Part shown: positions 12,153 through 24,029 of the stretch, in pieces
Position numbering within the stretch: position 1 is the stretch's first letter
Layout of the letters: each line of letters starts with the position of its first letter
Origin: Bombus terrestris
Lineage: Eukaryota; Arthropoda; Insecta; Hymenoptera; Apidae
Direction: 5' to 3'
Length of the DNA stretch: 64,000 nt
Assembly: GCF_910591885.1 (NCBI RefSeq)
Contig: NC_063270.1
Location: forward strand, 1,426,001-1,490,000
The notes under the pieces: generated by a model
What the model saw: only the letters and a program-made list of their open reading frames with translations
Database searches by the model: none
What the model was told of the DNA's origin: nothing
Position numbers and translations under genes: made by a program

Positions 12153-12344
12153 GACATTTTTCACGTTGTGGAAGCCACCGACGGAAGATGCCGCCTACCA
12201 ATCAGCTCGGGACGTGAGTGAGAACTTTCATATTGACGAAGTGCCAACTGGCAACGGGTTCTGAGGATCTACAATATTTTCTCAATCACGGAGGACACTA
12301 ACAACAATATGTCTTATCTCGCTCTGGACTCCAATGCCTGGCAG
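12153..12344 (+). other. putative second exon (5' leader plus coding start)
   Basis: The exon is bounded by an acceptor (ATATGTTTGCAG, ending 12152) and a consensus donor (CAG|GTAAGT at 12344/12345). It is 192 bases long and GC-richer than its flanks. A 9-codon upstream frame (12188-12217, MPPTNQLGT) precedes the main start and could dampen translation. An internal donor-like GAC|GTGAGT at 12213/12214 offers an alternative shorter exon lacking the main ATG. The pattern of leader, uORF, short coding start and strong donor is typical of insect genes with long first introns. Confidence 0.5.
12309..12344 (+). CDS. short N-terminal coding segment of an unrecognised gene (partial)
   Basis: The ATG at 12309 (context ACAACAATATG, adenine at -3) opens 12 codons, MSYLALDSNAWQ, that end exactly at a CAG|GTAAGT donor in phase 0. 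If unspliced, the frame would run into AT-rich intron-like DNA. There is no signal peptide or transmembrane segment in these residues, which suggests a cytosolic or nuclear protein. I do not recognise the protein. A short first coding exon ending in Gln at phase 0 before a giant intron is seen in Nuclear factor I genes, but these 12 residues cannot establish that. The rest of the protein is presumed to lie beyond the window or in exons I could not identify. Confidence 0.4.
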
Positions 12345-15300
12345 GTAAGTGTCAATTTCAATTTTTACTTGCGTTTTCATCGAAACGCAAGCTACAACAG
12401 AAGTAATAGAACGGTCAAAAATCTATTGTTACATTCTTACAAAACAAATTGATAATTCTTGTACACATAAAGTACCATGCACTAGTTGCTAAAGTATATT
12501 GCCATTCGTATCTTTTTAGATTCTATTTTGCAGATAGTAGAATAATTTCTACCAAAGATTGTTATAATACCCATTCATGGAAAAGTGTAACTACTGGTAA
12601 TTGTTCCTACGATCGTTTTGTTATTACTGGCACAGTCTGTACAATGTTCTTCCTACAATGGAGAATAGTCGAACGATTCGAGTGGCCCAATTAATTCGGC
12701 TTTTTCGACACGCGTTAACTGTGCAAAAGTTAAGAGAAATGCTTGACGAACTGTGGCGTATAAAAGTCGGTTGGGATTATATGTAAATGCAATTACATCG
12801 TGTAAATACGTAGTTGTATGACGAACAGAGGTAACGCGCGAAGCTGTGTCGCTTAATTCGTGGAAAGTGCAATAATTTAGATGGTAAATATTTGTTGACG
12901 AATAGATTGCTTTTATGGGTGCCGCGTTGTGCACGCGATGAATTTGCGTTGTTCATTTTGCGTTGTTAGAAATCACTGGTGTGTTGAAAATGCTAGTATA
13001 AAATGTCTAGTACGCGGACGCGTTTCGCAAGTAATATTCAGTTTCTGTTCGCTGCAATTGAGATCGAATATTAAATAGCTCAGATAAGGGCGCTAAATGG
13101 GTCTTGTATAATATGTATACTATTGTTGCGCGATAAAATTTGATGGAACCTGTAATATACATAATTTTCTCAAACAATGTGATTATGTTATAACGGATGA
13201 TCAGCTATTCAATGAACTGAAATAGGAGTAGCTTTTAGTCCGGAATTATCTGTCAATATTACTCTCTCTATATATATCCGTCTTTTTAATTACTCAAACT
13301 TTATTTGAAGTTTTTCTGTTAATATTTGTGCACCGTATAAATGTATATATCGCGTGATAAATATGCCGAACAACACAACAGATATACCATAAGTAAAACA
13401 GGACCAATATTAGACACACAAACCAAACGTATGCAAAAGTAAAAACACCTATTTGCTACAATTTAAATTTTTATTTATGAGCTTCCTACGATTCACAGGT
13501 TTTTTGATAAAAAATTTCGTGTTTCACGAGAAGGGGCAAACCAACTCCTTGCTTGGACTACTTAGTAGTTTATATTCTGTTAATTTTCAATTCGTAAGAT
13601 TAAATAAAATCCCGTAAAATTCGTTTAATTAAATCTAGCACTTGATTTCTCCGAAATGCAGACGGAATTCACTTTCTGTAAAAGAACGCCACTTGAATAG
13701 ATATCCGACTCTGAACAGGATTTTTAAGATCGTCGGTCGCGTGCCCCGATTTCGAGCTATTACCATAAAAGAGAACTCGTGGATCGTGTTGAACGCTCAG
13801 TCGGACGAAACGAGCCGGTGCAGCCTGTTACCTCGGGCATTCCTAATAAACGTCGCAGATCACCGGGGACAGATCAATCTTCTTCCGTGATCGCGCGACG
13901 ATCACCGAGGTTCCTCCCCATTCATAAAGCAGCCAACCAGGCGACAGATACGGATCGAGCCGCGGCAACTCGGCTCCCTTTTCGCCGGTTAATTCTCCGC
14001 TGTAGTTGCAGTCATTATCGAGGCAAATTAGCGACGCTCGATTCGCGTCCCGACATTCTGTATGCGATGTGGGGAACGAGTTTGCGCGATTACGCCCGTT
14101 GAAAAACGATGCCGTGTGCAGAGATGAGCGTAAATTAGGCAATGTTCAACCAGCGATTGTCGAGCTTAGGTTCATCTTGGATCTGTTGTTTCATGAGATT
14201 AAGAGTAACGTTTTTTTAATTTTGTCACATTGTTAAATTGGATATTTGCTTTAGAGAGTAAGTTGGATCGAAGCAGCTTCTTAGCTGTTATGCGTGACAA
14301 TGACAGATTTCTACTATGAAATTTAATTATTTTAATTACAAAGTCCATTGTTGACATTTTCTTATATGAGAATTAATGGATATTAAGATACATTTTATAA
14401 TTTAAGGTAAATGTTCTTTGGTGTAATTTTGAAGGTAAATTAGTCAATTATAATGGTGAACACTTAAAAACAATTAACCCTGTGAAGAAAGTTACCAACA
14501 TGAGCAGTTTCGGAGTAAATCAGCTGCTATCGAATCAGAGATGGTCATGAAAAATTAATCGTACACATCAGACTTTCGTTTAGAAGAAATTTCTCTCGAC
14601 GGTAAAAAGTTAATAGGATTGCAGGGAAACCTAAAAAAGGTCATTCGTGTGGTGAAAAACATCGGTAATCGTCGAAACATATTCGACACAGTATGGCGGG
14701 TATCAAGATTCCCCTTCGGTAGTCACGGAAATCACATAGCGACGGCAGGAAATGTAAGGCCTTAACCATAGCGGATAACGGAAACACGTTTAGGCAGACT
14801 CAATCCATATCGAATTATATTGTTAGAGAACTTCACTAGCTTTACCTAGCTTGCCTAAAAGACGGTAGTTTTGGCATCGTAGCCGCCTCTTCCGGTCCGG
14901 AGAATACACAGTTAGAATTCATTTTTCAACGTTTAGCCAGGTTCTATTTTCGTAAACATAACGCTCGAATTATCATTTTAATATTAAAGATTCTGTAGTT
15001 TGCGATTCTTATTATATCTACATCTCAGATGTTTGAAATCTCTACTCTACATTTCAATCGATTTCGTGATCTTACTACAAAAAGAGAATTATATCGCGTA
15101 ATACGTTTAACGAGATATTGCGTTTAACGAATAATTCTGTATTAATAAATTCCAAGCAGCATATTGAACACAATATATGTAATTAGTAATTGATAACTCT
15201 TTTCTCTTAAATATGAATTTTTGAAACAAATGTCGTTGCATTTTGTATTTACTTGCAAGTAGAGCCCAATCTTCAAAATGAGTAAAACAGCGTGTCAAAA

Positions 15301-17180
15301 ACAAGATAAAAATATAGAAAAAAGAAGAAAGAACCGAAAGAGAGGGTAGCATAGTATTTACACATTTTCCAATAAAGTATGATGCGTACGCGTGGCAAAG
15401 GCAAGCGTCGGCTTGTGTCTTTGCTTGAAATAACAGGGGGTGCATCGAACGTGGAATTAATACTTCGGTCCCACGTGTTGGATTTGTTACTCTTTCTCTC
15501 TTACTTTCACCTTTATCGCGTTTTATCTTTGTCCCCGTTTGTTTGTCCATCCGTCCTCTGCGATTTCCACCAATCTTCCCTGATCGAACCGGCGTAAAGG
15601 ATAGGGAAACCACCAAAGCAAGCAGTATGTCCATTGAACAACATACGAGCAATATTTCATATAGGTGGCCGGGCGCGTGTGCACGCACGTGCATTCGTAC
15701 ACGCACGTGCTTTCTCTCGGAATCAGATGAGTTAAGAGGCTGAAGCGCGGTTTCGTGTCCCCCGCATATTTGTCTTCGCTATCCACTCGACTTTCGCGCT
15801 CGTGTTCGCGCGTTAAACCGACGACTTGTGTCGTAGGGAACAGAGTGCGTTCTTCGGCTTCGATTAAATGAACAATGTCCGGACGAATTTTACGATTTCC
15901 CTCCAATCCTTTTGATGGCGTGACAGGTACGACATAAATTGTCCCTCGTATTGTGAAAAGTCATGTAACTAGCATCTTCGTTTTAGTCATTCGATGCCTT
16001 GTCTCTGTCGCAACGAATATTAAAGCATTTATTTATTGATTTTTAACTTTTAAATATTGCCTAATAATTTTTCTAATTTTTAAATTCCTGGTAAACTATT
16101 TTAGTAACGAATAAATTATATTATAAATATATATTATCTCCGATATATTATCGTTTACAAAATTTAAAAAATAAGTAGGTTATTAGTTCGCCAACTGACA
16201 GTATTTGTAAAATTTTCTGTGAACTGCGTTAGCTCCGACATTATAGCGTTATGGAATATAAGATTCAGCACCTGTTAAACAGCATTATCCGAGATGTATA
16301 AAGATAAATTTGTTCGTTTGTCAGATTGTCCGAAAACGATATCAATTAACTCAGTATGATCGATATCTCTTTTATTTGAATTTGAACTCGCAGAAAAGTA
16401 AAGTTGTTTGCTTAACACTATCGCGATGTAAGCAATTGCCTCGTAGATTGGTCGCTCGATTACTCCGATTATTTGTCTCTTCATCTTAGCCTAATGCGTG
16501 ATTCACTGTTTTGCATGGTGAACGAGACAGGAACAGTTGGTGGCTACATCAAAAACTCGGCGCACTTCAAAGTTGCTCGATCTATGGAGCAGCTCATGAG
16601 GTACAGGAAAAGAGAGGGTTGAAGGTGGGGGTTGGATGGCTCGTTTGCGCGGCGAGCGACGTAATGGAGGGTAAGAAAGAAAAGGAAGGGTGAACGAAAA
16701 ATAAATGATACCCGAATTAGCGTAATCGTATGATGGTTTCACGAGGGAGATTCTCGCGCACCGAACGGATATCACGAGGGACGAGAAATTGAATTTCGAT
16801 TTCATTCCGCCGTTTGACGTTTACCGCTGCGCGGCCTCGAAGATTTGCAGATTGTACAGCTGCCAAAACTTTTGGAAGGAATTTTTGATGTCTAAAAAAA
16901 TCCATTCAGATATGTATGTCATTTTGAACGTGGAATAATATATTGATAATGTTTAACTAAATAACATCGAAGCATAGATATTATATTTTTCCTCATTATC
17001 GATGTTTTATTGCTATGTTTTACACAATATGATATATAGATTACAGAAACTTATGCTTAAACTGAATGCCTTAGAACGATCGATGTAACTGTGTAGACCT
17101 GTCAGAGATCTACTGGAATAGAATTTGTTCAATCATTGTTTATTCTGCATGAACGCAACACGAAAGGAGAAACAGGGAGT
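12345..17180 (+). other. start of putative giant intron; AT-rich with GC-richer blocks
   Basis: After the donor at 12345 the sequence is mostly AT-rich (12.4-13.6, 14.2-14.5, 14.9-15.35 and 15.95-16.5 kb). GC-richer blocks lie at about 13.65-14.15, 14.5-14.9, 15.4-15.9 and 16.5-16.9 kb. Frames such as 13779-14102 and 15107-15706 (minus) cover these blocks but show no domain. The blocks may be regulatory, but I have no comparison sequence to prove it. Confidence 0.35.
15682..15710. promoter_or_regulatory. paired CACGTG E-boxes in a direct repeat
   Basis: The 11-mer CACGCACGTGC occurs at 15682-15692 and again at 15700-15710, an 18-base offset. Each copy contains a canonical CACGTG E-box (15686-15691 and 15704-15709), the type bound by bHLH and bHLH-PAS factors. 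Two copies at this spacing suggest a composite binding site, but motif presence alone does not show function. Confidence 0.3.
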
Positions 17181-17184
17181 TAGA

Positions 17185-17201
17185 AAGAGAAAGAGAGAGG
17201 G

Positions 17202-17242
<41 letters not shown>

Positions 17243-17243
17243 G
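17185..17243 (+). repeat. (GA)n microsatellite
   Basis: A run of GA dinucleotides with a few interruptions (AAAG, GGGG) is followed by three GGCA units. It is a simple repeat, probably length-polymorphic. Confidence 0.9.
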
Positions 17244-17299
17244 CAGGCAGGCATGTAGTGTAAACTAAGCTCGCTTTGTTAGCGTTCAAACTTCGATGT

Positions 17300-20200
17300 A
17301 GAACGGAACCGGAATTCTCTAAAACGGCTGATGTTCAGTAATTACAGCTCCACGGGCGAGTCACGTACGCAGCATGCCGCACGCAAAGGGTTGAATAAAA
17401 GATGATGAGCTGATGTTGGCCGAGCCACGGCGATGCCAAACATCCGTGATACCCCTTGGAAACGTTGGTTAACCCAGTGACAATGCGGAGAACGAGGTCC
17501 ATTGTCACCCCCATCGGGTACAAAGGGCTGTGGCACTTTGTTCATGCGCGCTTATGTACACCGAGCATGTTACGAGACACATTCCTGTATAATGCAGAAG
17601 GCAAATTCAGTTGCACGCGTTTCACGGTGTACTGCAATTCTTCCGTCAGAGATAACTTTCATGACTTTTCGAGTATGCGCGAGAAACTATTAGAGAAACG
17701 AAATGAGCGGAGCGAGTCAGATGAAAATGTGGATCACGGTGAAAAATGATGATAAGATAACGAAAATCTCCAAAGGTAAAACGACTCGTAAACTTTCAAA
17801 CTTTTTGCAAATAAAATAAAACAGAATCACTCGTAAAAGGGTGACTCGATGATGATCGTTCCTTACTTAGAAATTAAAAAATTGAGAATGGTCTAAGGAA
17901 TTTAGATGAAAAATGACAGAAGAAAAAAGTCAGAAGGTGTCACATATCTTCCGCAATAATAATTTTTCTAGACTGTTTTCATTTGGCACGGACGTCAAAC
18001 GCGACGCGCCGTGATCAGTCAAGCGACGTCGGCTTGTGTTTTAGTCTTTAACCCGTTCTGCTTCCAGTAATTAAGACTGGAGCATAAAAAAAGAGAGAGG
18101 AAGAGATGAAGGGACAGTGGGGAGAGTGGGCGAAGCGAAAGTAGTCGGGAAGGGATTGAAGAAGGAGAGCAAAAATAGAAGAGTGGGTGGGTAGTAGGTG
18201 GCATAGGGTGGTTGGTGGTAAAGGTGGTGCATCGAAGTGAAAGGAGAGAAAAAGGAAGGAGGTGAACGTTGAGGCAGTAAAGGGGAGAAGGGCAGGGTTG
18301 GTTGTACGATGACATGCTCCTTTGTTCTGCCCTTTTGCGGAAGACATCGTAGCGAGTAGCATTTGCAAGCACAAAGAGAAATAATGACTAGTCCAGTGTT
18401 CAACTAATATTTGCTTCCAACTTTTCCCGAGATTTTTTCTCCGAGAATGCTTCCCTTTGTCATTCGCGAGAGCCGGTAGACACGACGTTGACGATGCTGG
18501 CCCGGTTCGGCTTGTCAGAAAAGTGTTCTGACGCTCGTGGAGGAGGATCATCGCGTCGTTGCAGAAAAACTGGACTTAAGATGGCTCGTGCCACAGTCTG
18601 TGCTATCATCTTATGTATCACGGAAACAAAAGATTATACTTTTGCTCGGTCCGTTGTTTGGCCCTGTTTCGTTCTATCTTTTTCTTATATACGTATCTAA
18701 CAGACAGGACGTACTACAATTGACTTTCTCGTTCGCGCTCGCCACCTCGATTTTTTCCTTCTGTTTCTACTTTTCTCCTTTCTTTCTTCCATCTTTCAAC
18801 TCTTGAGATTAAAGAAACTTTATTCCTCTTCTTCGGTGATTTGTTGCAATCCATTCGTTACTGCTCGCAGCGTTTCTCATTGTTGTGACTGCTAATTTAT
18901 TTTATCCAGAGTAGCTTTGTGCTGCTTTGTGGATAATTCGAGGGTAAAGAAGAGTTTAAGACGCAGATGATCTGACGGCGTTTTCTAGACGACAATTTCT
19001 TTCGTACTTTCTCCTTCGTCGAAGAAAAAAAACTTGAAATATTATTTAAATATTTCCCAGTGGTGAAGCGATCGTAACAGTGAATTTCCGAGGTTTTTCA
19101 TGGACCACGAGCTCGCGAACTGCACGTCGGTAGAAGGGTGACCATTGAATCTACCCTATATCTAGTTTAGTGATCCTGGTTTTTTGAGGGTGGTAGTTGC
19201 TGGTCGCAATGGTGGTGGTGAAATCGAGTTAGCCAAATTAACCATGAAATAGACTCCCTCCGCCCTAGTGTCTGTCTATTTCGTCAGCCGTTCGTGTCGT
19301 TCGCATCGTTCCACGACCACTAACCAAAGCTAACCAGTCCCCCAGGGCTTTTTAGGGCCACTGCACGCAAAATTGAAGTATCAGGTCCAAAGAAAATGTA
19401 GAAACCGTTCTGCGTGACGTTCTTCGGTATTTTGGATAATCGATACTGATTTCGATGATAGATCGGTACATCTAGAAAAAAATCATTTTTCTTAAACAGA
19501 GTGCAAAACATATTAATTAAGTAATAATCAAAGGAAATTATCAAATTTTTACTATTTCCGAATTCTTATTATTTAAACAAGTTCGAGATTCGAGTATATG
19601 CGAGGATAATTTTAGCCTAAAGCCTTTGCAAATTGCTCCGCGAAAGGAAAACTGTAACACGTGGTGTATAATTAGCAAAATCCTCTGTTTCTAACGTGCA
19701 TCACTCTTTGCAAGGGCATTGCGTACTTAAGCGTTGGCTATCTTTAATTATTTCTGTAACTGTTAATTAGTTAAATGGCAACTACTTTATGTCGTACGTT
19801 CCTCACGAAAAAGAGAAAAGAAAAATTTCTACCCATGCGGTTCAAGAGCCCAAGTGAACATCTCCCTGACTTGATTCATGGGCACGATGATCCCATTGAC
19901 AAATAAGAAGGACGCGGGTCGGCCTTTTTCTCATTAGCGGCACTTTGAACTAACCCGCCCACGTTATGACAAACTAGATTAATTTTCTGTCCAAAAGGGA
20001 CCGCCTTCCCGATCGTTTGTTACGAAATTTCGACTGTCAGAAATTGCCGTGACTGGTAATGGTAAAAAACCTTTCGTTTAACCGATCGCGCCGCAAAACA
20101 CAGTTGATCCTGCGATTTAGAACGATTCGTCGTCAACGTTTTTTTTTTTTTTTTACTCTTTTTTGTTCGATGTAACATTTGTACACGATCTCAATCGAGT

Positions 20201-21000
20201 TTTCGTCGTTAAACGTGATTGTTTCGATTCAACACGGCACGCTGGTTAAAAAACTAACGTAAATTCAACGACAACGTTTCGAGATGACAATTTTCATTCT
20301 CGAATTACGTCGCATGTCGAACATTCGTAATCGAGTCGGTTCGTTTCCATCTCTATTCTATTCGATTATAAAGGTCTCGCGCTGAAAGGCGGTTATAAAA
20401 TAATCGACAACGAATAACATCAGATATCACGTATCGCCAGTGAATTATCTTCGATAAGAAATTTCATCAACATACGGTTTTACGAACGTCCGCGCGTGGA
20501 CAGTTAATTTTTCGTATTCAATCGGGACCGCGTTTCATAGAACGCATAGCCAATAACAGAAACTGCCGAGCTCGCTCGAAACGAGTCGATTCGAAACGAT
20601 GTACGTTTAAACGATCCTGTCTCGTGCATTTCAGCCTTCGATACGATACATTCGTGTACTCTCGTTTGTAACATTAATTAACTTTCATCAGCTCTTATCG
20701 ACGCAATGATATAAGTGCCATGTGGATACAGATAGGCGAGTCTGTAGAATGCAAATAGCACGAATAAGTTCCTATAGCGATAATAAAGTCAGGTCAAGAA
20801 CGTTGTAAAAATGGGGAGGAGGAGGACGTTTTCATTGTAAAAATCAAGATCCGGTTAAAAATATTCAAAGGTAGGAGCGATGGCCGGAGAGGGGTTTATA
20901 ACTCACGTCAGGCAGGTAATTAGCCGCTTTTGCCCAGCTGTAATGGACCCGCTAAGGCACTAAGCGAGACCCTTAACTTATTTAAATGAACTGGTAACCC
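17300..21000. other. noncoding intronic/intergenic DNA with purine-rich and GC-richer patches
   Basis: A GC-richer patch lies at 17.3-17.75 kb. A long G/A-rich tract covers about 18.08-18.29 kb; the minus-strand frames over it (up to 167 codons) are Ser/Pro/Phe/Leu-rich shadows of the complementary CT tract. GC-richer blocks occur at about 19.15-19.4 kb and 20.88-21.0 kb. A 16-T run is at 20139-20154. No supported gene. Confidence 0.4.
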
Positions 21001-21156
21001 ATGTCCATGTCCAACGTGAGCCAGACACGAGGCAATATAGAAAAACCATTTATAAGAGCACTATTCCGGATGCCTAAGACGCTTCTTTTCGTTTTGCTAC
21101 ACTTTGGACTCTGCAGCCATCAGATGATCTATTTTTTCGTGTTGACAGGTACGTAA
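21001..21156 (+). other. 51-codon open frame with hydrophobic stretch and splice-like sites
   Basis: ATG codons at 21001 and 21007 open a frame that ends with TAA at 21154-21156. An internal ATG at 21070 begins a hydrophobic, signal-peptide-like run (MPKTLLFVLLHFGL). The sequence also contains CTCTGCAG (ending 21117) and TTTTTTCGTGTTGACAG|GTACGT (junction 21148/21149). The hydrophobic residues may simply come from a pyrimidine-rich splice acceptor read in frame. Alternatives are a recursive splice site, a 31-base micro-exon (21118-21148), or a signal-peptide exon. I favour a splice-type signal over a protein. Confidence 0.2.
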
Positions 21157-22630
21157 CAACGTGTACGCGCGGAGTTCTCTTTATAGCTTATTTTGCTTTC
21201 GATGGATCAGCTTATGCTTAGGTAATTTTCTTACTTGCGTTAAAATTTTTTTTAACGATTTTTCACTCTCCTATTGTAATATCGCAGAACGATAAGTGAT
21301 CAGGACAATTTCAATTAAATACCTGTGTTATTTAATCTTCATTTATTCTAGAATCGATTTCCAAATTTATATATGAAAATAGACGCAAGAGATATTGAAA
21401 GTATCCGCCTGTCGATATCTCCCGTCTTTAAACCCGAGGAGTGCATTGATTTGTTTTCGATGGAATTTAGGGACATGTCCAAAGGGCGAATATTGATTTT
21501 ATGTTCGGCTGTAAAAGTGTGATTTGAATTTTGATTGCGGGCTGGGAGAGATCGCGTAACAGGATAGTGCACGCTTTGCCAGACACACAAGAGCCCTCAA
21601 CGAACGCTTACTCGACTAGAAAATTGAAGGAATACACGTTTTAAAGTACCGAACTCGAAGACCTCCTGACCGATTAGGGTCTTAAAAGGAAAACCTGTGT
21701 TTCCTCTGATTTGGAATACACGTTTTTCGTCTGCGTAATTAACGAACTATTTTTTCTTTATTTTTTCTTTAGCGAAAAATATTTCTTTGTACATCTGTTA
21801 CGAAGATATATTTTTTCACCTGTATAAATCACCTATGTATACAACAGTATCTTTCATCATATTAATTATAATAACATTAAATGTGCTAGATCGCTGAACC
21901 ATTTTTTTTCCTTCGACTGATTTAATATTCAGTAGGTTTTATTTTATGCATTTTTAATATAAAAATGAAAAAGCAGCGACCGTCACGACGTAGGCGTTTT
22001 TCTAGCTGAATCATCTTAGTTTGATTACGATCTTCAGCGAGCCATAATTCGATAATGATACGAAGGCACAGATTTTATCGTAAAAGCATGCTAATTTCGC
22101 TTTTGTTGTAACCCAAGATGCCTATAATCTGTGGGAACATAAAAATAGAGATTAAAATATCATCATAGATCGTTTTTATTATGAGGACCAGAGCCCTAGT
22201 TTTCTTTTGTCAACTCACACTTTGCAACGATACGGCACACGGATTTCTTCGTAATATCTTACGCAATTATCGTTAAACTACAATGGGCGCATTTTTTTAT
22301 AGAAGCAAGAGTTACCGTATAAAATAATGAAAATTAAAAAAGATAGTAATAACCAAATCTATTTTAGTAGATTAACGATGTATTTGATGTATTTGAACGT
22401 AAGTAAAGATCTATATCGCGTAATGCCGATGCTCGAGGATATGCTAACAGAATATTATTTCACTTTATGTTGTCATTCTGGCGGTTGACGTGAGTCGCCA
22501 TTCGTTACGATACCCAAGGCGTATTTCTGGTGCATCTGCATGCAAAGCTAATGCAAATAAACGCAACGCGTGTCCGAAACATCATTTCGCATAAGGATAT
22601 CGCGTTTATGATGCGCGAAAGTCTCACAGT

Positions 22631-23285
22631 GCAATATCGTTAAACAAACTCATATCGCGGTCGAACTGTTAATTAACGTTGCTATCCGAGAAAATTTAAC
22701 ACGTTAGTATCTTTCCATTGAATCGTTTTCGTCTACTTTTTAACAAGTTTTAATATTTCATTATTAACATTATTGTAACAGCGTATTGTTTCTTCTGTAA
22801 TAAAATCTATATGCTTCATGCTTTTGGTAATATCTTCGATCTAGATCTTCATTTGCATATTAGCCGTCTGCAAAACGCCTCGCGAGCTGAGAAACATCGT
22901 TGACATTAATTGGTAAAATCGAAAGAAACGAATATATCGTTGCTTCTTAAACGATGTATGTTATGTACCTTTACATAAAATGTACCTTTACATTTACCTT
23001 TGTCATAAAAGTTTTTAAATATTACTGGAAATGATTTACAAAGTATAATCCGTTTCTTTTTAGAGATATCATATATTCTTTCTTTACTCGCAAATCTTAT
23101 CCTCTCGGGTTGTTAAATCTATTAAAAAGGATATTTCACTTAAACCGCTGCGTCGTTGGGAAGTGAAAATCCTCTCTCTCTCTCTCGAGCATACATCAAG
23201 TTTGCCCGAGAGGGTCGGCTGAAACGGGCAGACGCAATGTCGTTAAACAAACTCATAACACGGACGAACTAGCTGTTAATGTGAT
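22631..23285 (+). repeat. paired similar noncoding blocks, ~600 bp apart
   Basis: Bases 22631-22667 and 23234-23270 match at 33 of 37 positions; both contain TCGTTAAACAAACTCATA, then CGG and CGAACT. A shared GTTAAT follows after a 4-base indel. The DNA between them is mostly AT-rich and not repeated. They could be duplicated regulatory elements or fragments of a dispersed repeat. Confidence 0.5.
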
Positions 23286-23474
23286 CATTCGCGGTTCGAT
23301 CGGTGCACACCCATCTAATGATCCTTTCAAACACCTCACCACCCTTAACCATCGGGAGCCCTTACAGTTTTTTCCGTGGCATCGGCAGCGTCCACATTCT
23401 CCGTCCCAGCGTGACTCGTTCGTCTGTTTTTGGCTCTCTTAATATCTCGTGGCTCCAATTAGTTCTGAACGTCG

Positions 23475-23552
23475 GACCGTCCGATTGTCCGTCCGTCTAT
23501 CCTTGTGTCTGTCCATCCATTCCGTCGGTTCGTCCGTCCGTCTGTCCGTGGT
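23475..23552 (+). repeat. degenerate (CGTC)n/(TCCG)n tetranucleotide array
   Basis: Repeated GTCC/GTCT tetranucleotides with interruptions form a low-complexity array. The overlapping frames at 23303-23626 and 23449-23817 are Ser/Pro/Cys/Val-rich only because of this array and are not treated as genes. A similar array lies at 37772-37854. Confidence 0.75.
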
Positions 23553-24029
23553 GCTGTTTGCACGGTGCGTTGCTACGTTCCTCTCGTTCGTTGCCTCGGC
23601 TCGTTCGTATCCCTCAGCTTCATTAAGAAACGGTAATGCGTTTTGTTTTTCTTTTACGCTCTCCTCTACCGAAGGGGAACGAGCTAGGGACTCTTTTAAT
23701 AATCCCGCAGCACGCTCAGAGATTTATTATTTTCGGACTACGTTGCTGGATAAGTCCATATGGCTGACGCTCTCTTTCTTCCCCTTTGTCTCTCTTTGTC
23801 CCACCGACGAACGGTAGACTTTTTCCTTTTTGCTATTCTCCTTCTTTTCTTCTTCACCCGCGCGCCACAACCGCGCCGGTTCTCCTGCCAGTTCGCGAAC
23901 TTCTGTACAGGGTGACCTAATAAAGCGCGGGCGAACCACAACCTCTCCAGAGGTTCTGTCCGTCCGGGTACCTCGTCTCAAATTCCTCTTTGTCACGAAG
24001 AAATTTCGTGAACAGTCACCTAGCGAATA

